Shown: positions 1-9,959 of the stretch, one piece after another
Numbering within the stretch: the first letter of the stretch is position 1
Layout: each line of letters opens with the position of its first letter
NCBI GenBank assembly: GCA_009767595.1
Contig: VSDK01022210.1
Coordinates: 66,976 to 130,975, forward strand
Direction: 5' to 3'
DNA length: 64,000 bases
Source of the DNA: Symbiodinium kawagutii
Taxonomy: Eukaryota; Sar; Dinophyceae; Suessiales; Symbiodiniaceae
Program-made: the position numbers and the translations under genes
The notes under the pieces: generated by a model
Database searches by the model: none
The model's input: only the letters and a program-made list of their open reading frames with translations
Told to the model about the DNA's origin: nothing

Positions 1-98
1 TAAGTTGTTTCTGAACAAGTTGTTAGTGCTTCTTCATGGATTACTTCTGGTACTACGCAACTGGCACTATCTTCAAATTATCAAAGGTCATCCAGCAC

Positions 99-138
99 TT
101 GTTGTTGTTGTTGTTGTCGTTGTTGTTGTCGTCGTTGT

Positions 139-191
<53 letters not shown>

Positions 192-298
192 TGATTGGTG
201 CAACAGTGGGTGTTGTTCCTGATGATGCTGCTGCTGCTGCTGATGATGATGATGATGCTGCTGATGATGATGATGATGATAATGATGATGCTGATGAT
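99..298. repeat. TTG and GAT/GCT trinucleotide microsatellites
   Basis: Positions 99-190 are an almost pure TTG/GTT tract with a few GTC interruptions. Positions 223-298 are a GCT/GAT tract. Long open frames exist here on both strands (poly-Val, poly-Asn, poly-Asp) but they only reflect the repeat and are not called as genes. TTG/CAA repeats are reported to be abundant in some dinoflagellate genomes, which is only weak taxonomic support. Confidence 0.95.
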
Positions 299-373
299 CA
301 ACCAGTTAAACTCTTGTCAACCAAAAAGACCAAGGACCATATTATACAACTGATCATTCTTGGCCATCTCTAG

Positions 374-1392
374 CCATCAAAAACCTAACGGTTCGCTGAT
401 CGGTGGCACCACCCCTGAAACCCAGCATGCCCAGCGTCACAGGTAAGTCCAGCATGGGCCAAACTTTGACAGGTGGCCTCACCGTGACAGGCGCCCACCC
501 ACCTGGCACAAGCTGGCGTCGATGATGGCCAATAAAGGTCGACGATTGGAGTTTATTTATGGTTGATATATGGTGGTTAACATATGGCTAATCATTGCAA
601 ACTAGTAATGGGTACTAGATGGCTAATAAAGGTTAACTAATGGCTGATAAAGGTTAATCAATGGAATTTACTGATGGTCAACATGTATGGCTAATCATGG
701 TTGATAGTGAACATTGTGCTTGAAAGATGATAGATGGCTAGCGATGGATAATGGTGGTTAAGCGGTGGCGGATCATGGCAAGTGACTCATGATAGCTAAT
801 TGTTGGCTAGTTAGTGGTTGACTCATGGCTAAATCATGCTGAAGTGACAACTAGTATTTGTTGATTCATCATGGTCGCAATGATTACTTGCTAGCGTGAT
901 TCAATGGTTGACTGCTTCTTGACTAACCATCAAGGATTAATGGTTCTACAGAATAGCTCTGACTGCTAGGCTAACAATTCATACTGGTTGTTTGTTGGCT
1001 CTTGCTGGCTACAAAACAGCCAGCCGATGATTAACTGACGGTTGGCACAAATCTCTTACAAAATCCTAAAAATGCGTGGTTCGTGACTAGCAATGAACCA
1101 TTCATCATCCTTGTTGGTAGTGCTTAGAAATGATCGATTGATATCAATGAGTGACTTCCAACTTGGGGTGATTTTAGATCTCTGTCCATGGGCATTGGTA
1201 GCCAGCTTCTTAGCCATCACAAACCATTGATAAACAATTGTAACAAAAAACTGTCAGCTTTGGATGGTGTTCTTTATCAACCATTCATGACCAATCATTA
1301 TGAAACATCAATTGCAAACCATATTAAAACATGAACGATCACTGTGAACCAATTCCGACCAAAATGAACAAAATCACCAACCACTTTCAACC
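374..1392. other. Non-coding stretch with one GC-rich island
   Basis: A GC-richer island at about 385-535 contains a consensus-like donor (CACAG|GTAAGT at about 441) but no convincing frame. From 535 on the plus strand is dominated by ATGGTTGAT/TGGCTAAT words, changing to CCAT/AACCA words near 1240-1390 just before the next island. No other feature is visible. Confidence 0.5.
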
Positions 1393-1593
1393 ATGGTTGA
1401 CCACGATGAGTCAATCAATTTGGCGACCCTGGCCACGGTCGCCATGCTCGACATCAACCCGCCTGGAGTGTGGACAGTCCGCCGGTTGGAGAATGTGTCC
1501 AGTGGCACTTCTGCAAAGGTGTTGGGCAACCAAACCTTCAGGCGACAGCGCTCAGCTGGGCGTCTGGACCATCTGGATGATGATGGTCGATGA
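1393..1593 (+). CDS. Exon-like island, product unknown
   Basis: A GC-rich island stands out from low-complexity flanks. The plus frame gives a non-repetitive peptide containing TVRRLENVSSGTSAKVLG. A minus-strand frame (with VWLPNTFAEVPLDTFSNRR) is also open, so the strand is uncertain. The left flank is CCAT-rich and the right flank ATGG-rich, as at several other islands. Exact splice sites cannot be fixed. No family is recognised. Confidence 0.3.
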   Translation: MVDHDESINLATLATVAMLDINPPGVWTVRRLENVSSGTSAKVLGNQTFRRQRSAGRLDHLDDDGR

Positions 1594-2080
1594 TGGTCAA
1601 TGATGCTTCATCAATATGAATGATGGTTGATAAGATGGTATAATTGAATACATCAATATGATAAGATAGCTTGATCAATGTATAGTTGAGAATTTTGGTT
1701 GATTATGGATAATCAAGGTGGCGCTGACTGGTACGCTCCGGTGATCTAACAGTTTGCAATGGAAAGTTACCATATCTCATAGAGAAACCCTGGGAAAACA
1801 ATAGGAAAACTATGGAAAACTTAGGGAAAAAAACACAATGCGAGAAATTTAGAGAGAAACCCAGGGAAACCATCAATTGTCAATCGATTCCATTCTTCAT
1901 CATAGAATTTTGGGTCAACCTACCAGCCAGCACCCAGCAACACCTCACTTTTTGCTGAGAAACTGAGAAGAACAGTACCACCTGAGCCGAGGAGAGGGCA
2001 AGGCAAATGGTGGAGAATCATGATGCTTGATACCTGTGGTCGATATGCTTCGTAATGATGGTTGATAATGATGGCTAATA

Positions 2081-2240
2081 ATGATGGCTAATAATGATGG
2101 CGTTGATATTGGTGGGGTTAAGCCACCACCGGTCGCCACCAAGGTCGACGCCACGGTAGCTGTCCCAATCCACTGTGATAGCTACATCGCCGCCCACCCA
2201 AACTTGGAGCAAATATCTGCTATCCCTGTCACAAAGCATG
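2081..2240 (+). CDS. Exon-like island, product unknown
   Basis: This is a short GC-rich island with an open plus frame that includes PPPVATKVDATVAVPIHCD and NLEQISAIPVTK. It has no homology that I recognise and no clear splice sites. It is listed because its composition contrasts with the ATGG-rich DNA before it and the CATCA tract after it. Confidence 0.25.
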
Positions 2241-2272
2241 ATTTACCATTGCTGTACTGTTGGTTGGGTATC

Positions 2273-2305
2273 CACATCACATCACATCACATCACATCAC
2301 ATCAA
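2273..2305. repeat. (CATCA)n pentanucleotide microsatellite
   Basis: This is a run of about six CATCA units, read directly from the sequence. Confidence 0.9.
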
Positions 2306-2877
2306 TATTAAGCCATTTAGCATGATAAGCCATTGTTTACCAATGATGGTCCACATCAACATCACTCTGAAACATGATGAGCCATTCTTTACCTATGTTG
2401 ATGGACTTGATGGCTGTTCAGTTGTCCAGCACTAACCACTGCGGCATATGTTTTTGTCTCGTCTTGTGGATGAATTGAATTGTAAGCCAAAAATGTGTTG
2501 ATGAAATTTGGTTATCATCGTCTATGAACTGTTCTTAGCGGCACCGTTATTGGAACAACATCAGCCACTACAACTTTCAAGCAAATCTAGAGTCAGTATT
2601 AATTGATGAATATTGTCAATACTGTAGTTGTTTTCTCACGAATGGTTTCTCACTCATGATGCCCTTGTTCTATCTATTGCCTGAAAAAATAGAATAATGT
2701 AAGAACATTTTGAACAAAATGAATGATCTAGCTAAGTACAGTTAGTTGATACTTCGTTACTTCTGGATTGCAGTGATTCATTTAGCTAAGTGCCAGTGGT
2801 TAGTCATTGTGGCGGCTGTTCGGGCATGTGGGAGACCCGTTTTTTTCAACAATTTGCGTTGATGAATTGTTAGTGAA

Positions 2878-3075
2878 TTGTTGGCCAATTGCTGGCCAAT
2901 TGTTGTGATTATTGACTTTTTGGTTAAGTATTCAAATGATTTTGGCTGGTCAATCGTTGCTGCATGTAACAGCCACAATCAACCATTGTACAAACTAAGC
3001 ATCACAATTGCTGGTTGCTGCGGGCTGCTATACACTGGTGACATACCGCCGTATTGCCGAAGGGTGAGCCAACCA
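2878..3075 (+). CDS. Possible exon, product unknown
   Basis: The plus frame is non-repetitive and hydrophobic-rich (WPIVVIIDFLVKYSNDFGW, then GCCGLLYTGDIPPYC). The opposite strand is also partly open. Only the sequence quality of the peptide argues for coding. Confidence 0.2.
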
Positions 3076-3220
3076 TCAACCATCACAAGCCATTACAAGC
3101 CCTTAGCCATCATTAATCATGCTTAACCAGCAACCATTGTTAACCGGCAGCATAACCATTAGATTATAAACCCTGCTTATTTTACACCATTCTTATTGTT
3201 CAATATCCATATTTCCCGCA

Positions 3221-3420
3221 TCACCCCCGTTCACCGACCTTCATGAAGCATTGGCAACCATGATTGCTCACTCCTTTTTCTTTAAAACATCCGCATGATA
3301 TTGCGGTAAGCATGATTGACAAAAACATGAGATAACCACTACCAAAAGTACAATTTTTGAAAAGCCTCATTGAACAAAAGCCAATCGCAAGCCTATAGTG
3401 TTTATTGTTCAAATCATGGC
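3221..3420 (-). CDS. Possible exon, product unknown
   Basis: The minus frame ends in a stop at 3221 and contains FCSMRLFKNCTFGSGYLMF and a Cys-rich end (GCFKEKGVSNHGCQCFMK). A solo arm of a family B element lies just upstream on the same strand at 3438-3479, a plausible relic of the preceding intron. Confidence 0.25.
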
Positions 3421-3437
3421 TGAAATAAATGATGAAT

Positions 3438-3479
3438 AGACCGACCATAACTTGGGGGTCCCCTATTTTAAGAAACCCA
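3438..3479 (-). mobile_element. Family B element, single arm
   Basis: The segment reads GGGGGTCCCCTATTTTAAG then AAACCCAC, matching the right arm of the family B copies at 35652-35756 and 57450-57553. The second arm is not recognisable, so this is a truncated copy. Confidence 0.6.
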
Positions 3480-3714
3480 CAAATTAAAATAACCCCAACT
3501 ACTTATTGGTGTTCAACCATTATTGTTGGTGATTATCCCCATGATTAACCGGTATAAACCATTGGATCATATTGAGATCACCACTAGCCAACATTAACCA
3601 TCATCAATGGATAGTGCATCCAACTATTAACCACTATTATATAACCACTATCACCAACTATTAGCCACTATTCATCCCCATTATTAACCATTACTAACCA
3701 ACACTACCACCACC

Positions 3715-3860
3715 AGCTGACGTATGGACCACCACAGCCCTTGCGACCATGCCACGCCAACCGTTGCTCCAGGCGCCACGCAGCACCATGGCGTCGACGG
3801 TGGACCCACGGTTCGGATCTCCCGTGAACTCGAGCGCAAAGAAACAACGGGGCATGGCTC
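3715..3860. other. GC-rich island, probable exon, strand uncertain
   Basis: An abrupt GC-rich block is flanked by AACCATTA words on the left and GATGGTTGGT words on the right. Both strands carry open frames (plus: PTVRISRELERKETTGH; minus: EPCPVVSLRSSSREIRTVG). Its position at a flip of word polarity makes it exon-like, but I cannot choose the strand. Confidence 0.35.
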
Positions 3861-4398
3861 ATGATGGTCCATGATGGTTGGTTGGTGATGGTTGGTGATG
3901 GTTGGTGGATGATGGTTGGTTGATAGTTAGTTGATGATGCTTAATGATAGTTATGATGATTGATTCACGGTCAATTGATGCCTTATCACCGACACGTGTC
4001 AACTAATAATGGGTCATGATGAACAATTGATGCTTTGTAACAAGCTCATCATCTGCACACGCGATTGTGGACCAAAACCTTGCTAACCGTTGGCCCAGGG
4101 TGCTGGTGGTTTTACAGATGCGTAACGACTGAATCGATTTCAAGTGCTTTTCGGGATTGCTTGATGTGGGTACCCTGAAATCATCCAAAATCAAAGCACC
4201 ACAAAATGCTCTGACTAAAGTACCTTATTGAAGTACCCTTGTCATCTCATCAATCCCTGTCTGAGAAAGGAAAACCCAGGGATGAAGCATCCACTTCAAC
4301 GCAACATTGATGTAACATTCACAGGCGGTGATCTTACCCTCAGAGGTGTTGACTTTGCTGCTTACCAAAAACTGACATGAACCAATAATTAGCCAACA

Positions 4399-4623
4399 TT
4401 GCCTGTTTATCCTAAATATCGACCAGTTTGTAAAACCGTTTGGTACCAGTTATTTTTTGGCCAGGATTCACCGCCAGGAAAGACAACACTAGTCATGATG
4501 AAACACCTAGTAGCCATGCTCAAACACTGCGGGCCAATTTTTACCATTTATAACAATTTGCTAGCCACCACAAGTCATCAAAAACAGTCATTCAACATCC
4601 GGTGCGTTGTCAACCCTTTCTAA
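4399..4623 (+). CDS. Weak ORF with PGKTT-like stretch
   Basis: A 74-codon plus frame ends at TAA. It contains GQDSPPGKTTLV, which resembles but does not match the Walker A spacing GxxxxGK[ST]. No other NTPase motif follows. I treat it as a weak, possibly spurious frame. Confidence 0.15.
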   Translation: MPVYPKYRPVCKTVWYQLFFGQDSPPGKTTLVMMKHLVAMLKHCGPIFTIYNNLLATTSHQKQSFNIRCVVNPF

Positions 4624-5048
4624 AGCCTTTTTTATCAAAATTTGGCCAAAACTAACACTTCTTGGCCATATAGAATGAATCGTATTTGAACCAGTATCAA
4701 TAATATATTAGTAAATCCTACCATATCTTATCATGTATTAGCCATCTACCAACCATATATTTGCTCTATACTGAGCATGTATCATAATATCATAGCCGAA
4801 TATTGATCATATATTAGCCACACACTAGCCATTTATCAACCATATATTAGGCTATACTAAGCATATATCATCATGTATTAGCCACACACTGGCCATATAT
4901 CATCATATATTTTTTGCCAGGGCATCCAGAGGCTTTGCCCGTCATGTGAGAAACTGAAACGTCAGGTGCATGTCTAAATGGTCCTCATCCAAAGCTTTGC
5001 TAGGGTTGAGGCGTCACAAATTCCACAAAGGGAAAGCAATGAGTCACA

Positions 5049-5669
5049 TTAAGACGCTTCAAGCGGCTTGGCACAAGTCAGCGTGAGCCATTCCTCCAAG
5101 AAAAAGAGGTGTGCCCTTGCCCGAAACACTTGGATGACGAGGTGTTTTTGCCTAGACTTAGCCACTTCTTCGAAGATCTGTTCACCTACTTGGTTCAGAA
5201 CGAAGTCGCGTGTGTCTTGAGCAACGGCCTGGAGCTGCTGGACTTGGTGGCGGATCGCTGCCCTTAGGTGTTCTTCCTGGCATTCCTAAGCCAGGAGGTC
5301 TTGAAAGTCAAGCGGTGGCTGGGCAGGCGTAGCATCACGAGGTGACGGTAGCATCTCCTCCATCAACCTGGCATCGCACTCATGGGGCTGACGATCATCA
5401 TCGTGTGGGTCAACTGGATGAATGGACTTTCTTTTGGGTCTTCGCTGTCTTGCCTGGATTTTGGCCTCTGTAAGCCGTTCTTGATTCAACGATGGGCTCT
5501 GAGTAGCTTCAGGCGGGATTGGCGCAGGACCTTGATCGGACTCACTGAAATCTGCCTGGAGGGAGTGAACTTCGTGCAGCAGCTGCGACAGTCCCGCCGC
5601 AACATTTGCAAGATGCAACCTGCGGGCAGTCCTTCTTGCGAACCCAAGGGAAGCACACAAGCGATCCAT
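5049..5669 (-). pseudogene. Retrogene frame, hydrophilic protein, in-frame TAG
   Basis: The frame starts at the first ATG after the leader relic (5669) with MDRLCASLGFARRTARRL and ends at TAA (5049-5051). Codon 128 is TAG (5286-5288), and the same frame then continues for 79 codons with equally protein-like sequence. The N-terminal part is basic and helical, the middle is Pro/Gln/Arg-rich with a KRKS-like basic patch, and the C-terminal part looks like a helical or coiled-coil region (HQVQQLQAVAQDTRDFVLNQ). I do not recognise a family. The stop suggests a decayed retrocopy of an expressed gene, though read-through cannot be excluded. Confidence 0.6.
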
Positions 5670-5741
5670 TGCTAACACGTTCAACGCAGGACAATTTGGG
5701 GTCTCAGAACGTGACGTTCCGGCAAGTCTCGTGCCAAAGGC

Positions 5742-5753
5742 CTTGAGCCAAAA
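5742..5753 (-). other. Relict dinoflagellate spliced-leader 3' end
   Basis: The minus-strand sequence TTTTGGCTCAAG matches the 3' 12 nt of the conserved 22-nt dinoflagellate spliced leader and is followed by 72 nt of untranslated sequence and an ATG at 5669. A given 12-mer is expected about 0.01 times by chance on both strands of 64 kb, so position and match together are meaningful. Confidence 0.7.
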
Positions 5754-5799
5754 GATGATATATGGGTCAGTAATTAAAACCAAATGCCAATACTAACCA

Positions 5800-7150
5800 C
5801 ATACTAACCCTATATTGTCATAATATATGCTAACCATATATCAGCAATATATGGTTCAATAGTAGGCAAATAAATAAAAAGATCAACAAATAAGTTCATG
5901 AATAGATACATCATAAGCCATAAGCCATTATAAGCCATATAAGCCTTATAAGCCTTATAAGCCATGAATAAGATAAATACACCTACCATCATAAGCCATA
6001 CGTTTGCGTTTCTTGAACACAGCTCCACCGCTGACCTCCAAAGAGGAGCTGTCGCAACTGCATGTGGCTGCGCACGTTCATCAGCCCCTGAACTGTGACA
6101 AAGCGCAACTGGGGGGTGGTAGCTGCAGTTGCTGGCTTCAGTAGCCAGTTGATTAATCTTGATAGTAAGGATAATTTCATATTAAGGTCAATGACTAACT
6201 ATATATAATTAGGTATGTTGGTTCACTAGCCAGTGGATTTATAAGTCGTGAATTATGATAAATCAATAGTAGTTCTTGGTGGTAGTGGCTAATACTAGTC
6301 AATTCCAGCGGTGAATATTGGTAGTAAGTGGTCAAGTAAAGGTCACTCACCTATAATGATAGTGGTTGATTATAGGGAACTGTAGGTAATTGTGCTGCTT
6401 AAGCCTGGTTATTTGAGATTCATGGTACGAGCTCACTACAGGTAGAATACCTGATTACTCTCTGGTAAACTAATCTGGAAGCTAAAAATCGTAATATGAA
6501 ACAAAAAGGCTACAATGGTGGATTTCCCACTTCTCAAATGGTGTATTATCACCACATTTTAAAGGGACACCCTGGGAAACCAATTTCAGATTTTCCATTG
6601 CCAGATTAGTTTACCGGATGGTGATGTGGCTGAAGAATTTATGATAAAATCAATGAACTAGTATCATCCGTCGGTGATACTAGTGGTTTGCTACTGCTGA
6701 TGAATGATACCAGTAAACATAGTTGGTACTGGTTTATGATGGTCAGCTTTTGCGACCTTGGGCAAGACAGCTTCATTTGATTGCTGCTGGCCAAGTGTGT
6801 TGAAACACAGCTGATATTTGTCAATATTGAACCGTGTAGTTGATGTCCGTTCGGCAAATATCCCACATCAATTATGGGAAACCATTGATTCGTTGTCCTG
6901 AAATAGCAAGTGATAGGTTGTTGGCCATGGTTGACGATACTTAACCATCGCCATCATTAGTTCACCATTGATTCGCAGAAAGTTCCCGAACGTAGAACAC
7001 ATGCGCGTCACCATCGCGAGGCCCTCTGCTGATGGCTGTTCAGCTATTGATTCTTAAGCAGCAATGGATTAAGCACATTAAGCCATCATCCACAAAAGAG
7101 TAGGGATAGGTCGGGCGAAAGTTCACGGTTGAGTATGATTAATGATAGCT
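5800..7150. other. AT-rich non-coding stretch
   Basis: The stretch contains short degenerate repeats (ATATATTAG-like and AAGCCTTATAAGCC at 5918-5965) and a small GC-richer patch at 6010-6140. A minus frame at 6639-6866 is open but its residue make-up is dominated by low-complexity words. I see no supportable gene. Confidence 0.4.
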
Positions 7151-7153
7151 AAT

Positions 7154-7260
7154 CTGGTTGGTTTCAAGCCCTATGAAAAGCATTAGTCCACCAATCATTC
7201 CGTAGTATATACTAGAGAAAACAGAAGATCTAAATGAAACATGATGAAACCACCAACCAG
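7154..7260. mobile_element. Family A inverted-repeat element
   Basis: The left end is CTGGTTGGTTTCAAGCCC followed by CTATGAAAAGCATTAGTC. The right end is GATGAAACCACCAACCAG. Arms and interior match the other family A copies. It is about 107 bp, with GT just inside the left end and AG at the right end. Confidence 0.75.
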
Positions 7261-7329
7261 GTATGACCTGTTTCTACCCATATCAACCGTTATTTACGAC
7301 TATCAACCATCAAAATAAACCACCGACCA

Positions 7330-7523
7330 GCAATGACCTAGTGGACACTGGCGGTCAATCACCAAGTGTTCACGAACAGCGTTGCGCCATCCAAGGTAAC
7401 AATGGGCAGTCAGGCTATCCCAACAATTGGACTGGGAAAGGGTCATGGCCAACTGCGGAACAGCTGGGCAATCTTAACATAAGGGTTTTTCAAAATACGG
7501 GTACCACAAAAAAGGTTGGTTGA
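7330..7523 (+). CDS. Exon-like frame after a family A element, product unknown
   Basis: The plus frame ends at TGA (7521-7523) and contains DTGGQSPSVHEQRCAIQG and TGKGSWPTAEQLGNLNIRVF. It begins shortly after the right end of a family A element, as expected if that element forms part of the preceding intron. A candidate acceptor is GACCAG at about 7326-7331. No family is recognised. Confidence 0.3.
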
Positions 7524-7853
7524 TTACTATACGAAATTGCTATGAAGGGTGAATTAGGGGCACTATGACTTGAGAAACCACCAACTTGGTCCGATGACAC
7601 TTGAGCAATCAATCATGATGGTGAGGGTTGGAACTCATTCGAGTGATTCTTGTGAGTAATTCTAGATCAATGATCAACTGCAAGCCAATCAATAAGAAGG
7701 CAAGGTTAATATACTTAGGGTCATTGATGCTTAACAATTGGAAACTTTACAAACCATTTATTCTAAACCATGATCTATAATGAGTGATCAAGAATGGTTA
7801 TATCACCAATCATTGGCAATGACTGGACCGGAACCCTGATGAATACTGGTGAA

Positions 7854-8042
7854 TCACAGGAAGCTGGTCAGCCCCATGCTGCCACGGGGCCGAATCCGGA
7901 TGCATCCGCTCCCCCTGCACTTGGATGTCTCCCAGAAGTTGCTTGTATCGATCTTCAAGCCTTCCATCGTGGGGCCACCAACGGGTGGAGAACCAGTCCC
8001 ACGTGTCATATCCTGACGAATGGGTCGATAAGCAGCTAACAA
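7854..8042 (-). CDS. Exon-like island, product unknown
   Basis: A GC-rich island has a minus frame reading WFSTRWWPHDGRLEDRYKQ then LLGDIQVQGERMHPDSAPW. The charged, mixed residue make-up is the main evidence. A second minus frame and a plus frame are also open, so confidence is limited. Confidence 0.35.
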   Translation of the reverse strand: MLAAYRPIRQDMTRGTGSPPVGGPTMEGLKIDTSNFWETSKCRGSGCIRIRPRGSMGLTSFL

Positions 8043-8111
8043 TGGTTACTAATGACTGGTGACTGGTCAATTGTGTTTAATACTGGCTGGTAGTTGTCAA
8101 CTAATGATAGT

Positions 8112-8140
8112 GGCTTTCTCTCTCTCTCTCTCTCTCTTTT
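8112..8140. repeat. (CT)n microsatellite
   Basis: A run of CT dinucleotides between TTT tracts, read directly. Confidence 0.9.
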
Positions 8141-8317
8141 CTTGAAGTAATGGTCACATTAATGACGAAATATACTTGGTGCAATCTTCAGTTTCATAGT
8201 GAACAAATGCTTGGGTGCTGGGAGCTACCATTCTACCATGGGATACTGGGAACCCGGCAGCCTTCAAACTCTCCAGAAATTGTCATACTCTCCGTTGTTG
8301 AGAAGGATCTTCCTCGC

Positions 8318-8557
8318 TCAAATGCTTTGCAACTCTTGCTTCGGACCACCGGCACCAATCCTATCATCATGTTTGCTTGCCACTATAAAATGCGATGCAA
8401 CCAGTTTTATTATTGACCAATGACGCAGTTTATCCTTAACAAAAAGCTTATCCTTTCGTTTCAGACCAATTATTGATGAACCATTGGTTGCAATGGCTAT
8501 CTTGACGCTGCAGAATAACCTGGCATGTTTGGCTGCCTTTTCAGTAGCCAACAGCAA
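8318..8557 (-). CDS. Possible coding segment, lysine-rich, product unknown
   Basis: The minus frame has 79 codons with ARLFCSVKIAIATNGSSIIG and KRKDKLFVKDKLRHW. Antisense plus frames (8150-8416) are also protein-like, so the strand is not settled. The minus strand is preferred because stronger minus frames follow at 8658-9222. Confidence 0.3.
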   Translation of the reverse strand: MLLATEKAAKHARLFCSVKIAIATNGSSIIGLKRKDKLFVKDKLRHWSIIKLVASHFIVASKHDDRIGAGGPKQELQSI

Positions 8558-8657
8558 GCAGTATTGAATGTATTGAATCTCTTAGTCAGTACATGTTGCT
8601 ACGGCTATCAATGCAAGCTGAGGCGGATTAGCTTGCTAACTTGCTTAACTAGGGTAG

Positions 8658-9056
8658 CTATCGGTTATTATAGACGTGGCCATAATTAAAGTTGGTTATC
8701 AAGCAACCTGTAGTTAGGGAGCCCGACCTTTTTATGCACTCGTTTCTATATGAGGATGTGGACAATCCATGACAATCCAAGGTATTCACGGTCACCTGGG
8801 CTACCTTCAGATCCCTTCCAGTTGTGTGTGTTGGACCCCGGTGAGTGTGACAACATAGAAAACCCAGACTGATCCCAGTACAAACTCCTGCAACTCCGTG
8901 TTGGAACCTGGTTGGTGACTTTGAGCCATCCCAAAAATAGAAGTCAATGAACCAATATCCGACTTTCCCGTGCAATCCCGGAATCAACCTGCCAAATATC
9001 AAAGAAAATGAGCAATGTTTCAAACCAACTACGCACTCCCTGGTGTGTCCGTGCAA
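8658..9056 (-). CDS. Coding-like ORF, about 115 codons, product unknown
   Basis: The minus frame ends at a stop at 8658. Residues include IPGLHGKVGYWFIDFYFWD, GVAGVCTGISLGFLCCHTH and DLKVAQVTVNTLDCHG. The mix of aromatic, Gly and Cys residues is unlike the local low-complexity words. It overlaps the 3' part of the next frame (8944-9222) in another phase, so the two may be adjacent exons or one frameshifted gene. A candidate acceptor is TATTTGGCAG|G at about 8999. Confidence 0.4.
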   Translation of the reverse strand: MHGHTRECVVGLKHCSFSLIFGRLIPGLHGKVGYWFIDFYFWDGSKSPTRFQHGVAGVCTGISLGFLCCHTHRGPTHTTGRDLKVAQVTVNTLDCHGLSTSSYRNECIKRSGSLTTGCLITNFNYGHVYNNR

Positions 9057-9222
9057 CTTGATCTCCCAACGTGGACCTGTTCAAATCTTTGTTGGCTTTC
9101 TTTGCGATTTCTGCGAGCATCTGGCGGTCCACTAGGATTCCTGGCCGTGGCCGCCAAAATGGCACCCGGGCTGCGCCACCAGGCGCCCCATCGGTTGCCC
9201 AGGTGTGGAGTTGCGCTGACAT
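8944..9222 (-). CDS. Exon-like frame, helical, product unknown
   Basis: The minus frame is centred on GILVDRQMLAEIAKKANKD then LNRSTLGDQVARTHQGV. A candidate acceptor is CACGGCCAG|GAATCC (about 9148). Candidate donors are AACAG|GTCCAC or the GTTGGTTTGAAAC that resembles a family A end (about 9030). I favour an exon of roughly 9030-9148 and see no known domain. Confidence 0.45.
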   Translation of the reverse strand: MSAQLHTWATDGAPGGAARVPFWRPRPGILVDRQMLAEIAKKANKDLNRSTLGDQVARTHQGVRSWFETLLIFFDIWQVDSGIARESRILVH

Positions 9223-9467
9223 CTCCAGGTTTGATCTCAGCCCACTGACATACGTACTGCCGTTTAATATTTACATAAATATATATAGTATACATGTATT
9301 TGTGAAAGTAAAGGATATATAAATACAAATGCTTTTTGCTAAAAATCTATATGTTACATATTGAAATAAATACGACTATTCTTCAAACATATACATTGAA
9401 ATATGTATGTAATTGGTAAACGCCAAGGAATTGAAACAAATTTTCCCTTCTACAGGTAGGCATACAC

Positions 9468-9713
9468 ATGAAGGTGTGTACACCAAATATTAACAATGAT
9501 CCAAGTGATGATTCCCTAGAAGGTCTTGTCAGTATCCTATTTAAAACAAACAGAGCTTTCTTGCACTGCCGAGTTGGGACGAACTTCAAGGAGCTCACAT
9601 TTTCTGAGACCAACATGAGTACAAACAACACGTCAAACCCTCAAAAGATCTGGGTCAGTTGGCGCAAGCATCCAGCCCAAACAAAATCGAAACCCCTTGT
9701 GCGAAAAGCATGA
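9468..9713 (+). CDS. Coding-like ORF with ATG, product unknown
   Basis: The frame starts at an ATG (9468) just after a pyrimidine-rich TTTTCCCTTCTACAG and runs 81 codons to TGA. It contains NNDPSDDSLEGLVSILFKT and FLHCRVGTNFKELTFSETN. The minus strand is also open for about 80 codons. There is no recognised family. Confidence 0.35.
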   Translation: MKVCTPNINNDPSDDSLEGLVSILFKTNRAFLHCRVGTNFKELTFSETNMSTNNTSNPQKIWVSWRKHPAQTKSKPLVRKA

Positions 9714-9959
9714 CATCACCCAAAAATATGATATCATCACCAACAAGAGCATGGACGCAGGCCTGCGTGAGTTTCAGATCTTAATTTCAATGCTACATCA
9801 ACCGGACTTGAACACGGATGCAAAAAGGTTTGAATTTAAATTGTATCCTCCCCTCCGCCCTTCTTTCAATACCCTTTAAACTATCTTATAAAAAATCACT
9901 TGGAGAGATCCTCATTGTTTAAATTGACGAATAAGGAATTCAGTGGGCAGGAAATCCAG

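Larger units (their letters stand above)
4914..5753 (-). mobile_element. Retroposed cDNA (retrogene) with spliced-leader relic
   Basis: On the minus strand the block starts with TTTTGGCTCAAG (5753-5742), identical to the last 12 nt of the dinoflagellate spliced leader. It runs intronless through a 207-codon frame and ends near a short A run (plus-strand TTTTTT at about 4910-4916). Both flanks are AT-rich intron-like DNA. In dinoflagellates, mRNAs receive the leader by trans-splicing, and reinserted cDNAs keep truncated leader relics. I infer reverse transcription and reinsertion of an mRNA. No clear target-site duplication was seen. Confidence 0.65.

Noticed and set aside
5-373. Frames with poly-Val, poly-Asn or poly-Ile
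   Set aside because: Products of the TTG and GAT microsatellites.
4465-4485. P-loop NTPase motif (PPGKTT)
   Set aside because: The spacing from the first Gly does not fit GxxxxGK[ST] and no Walker B or other motif follows in the short frame.
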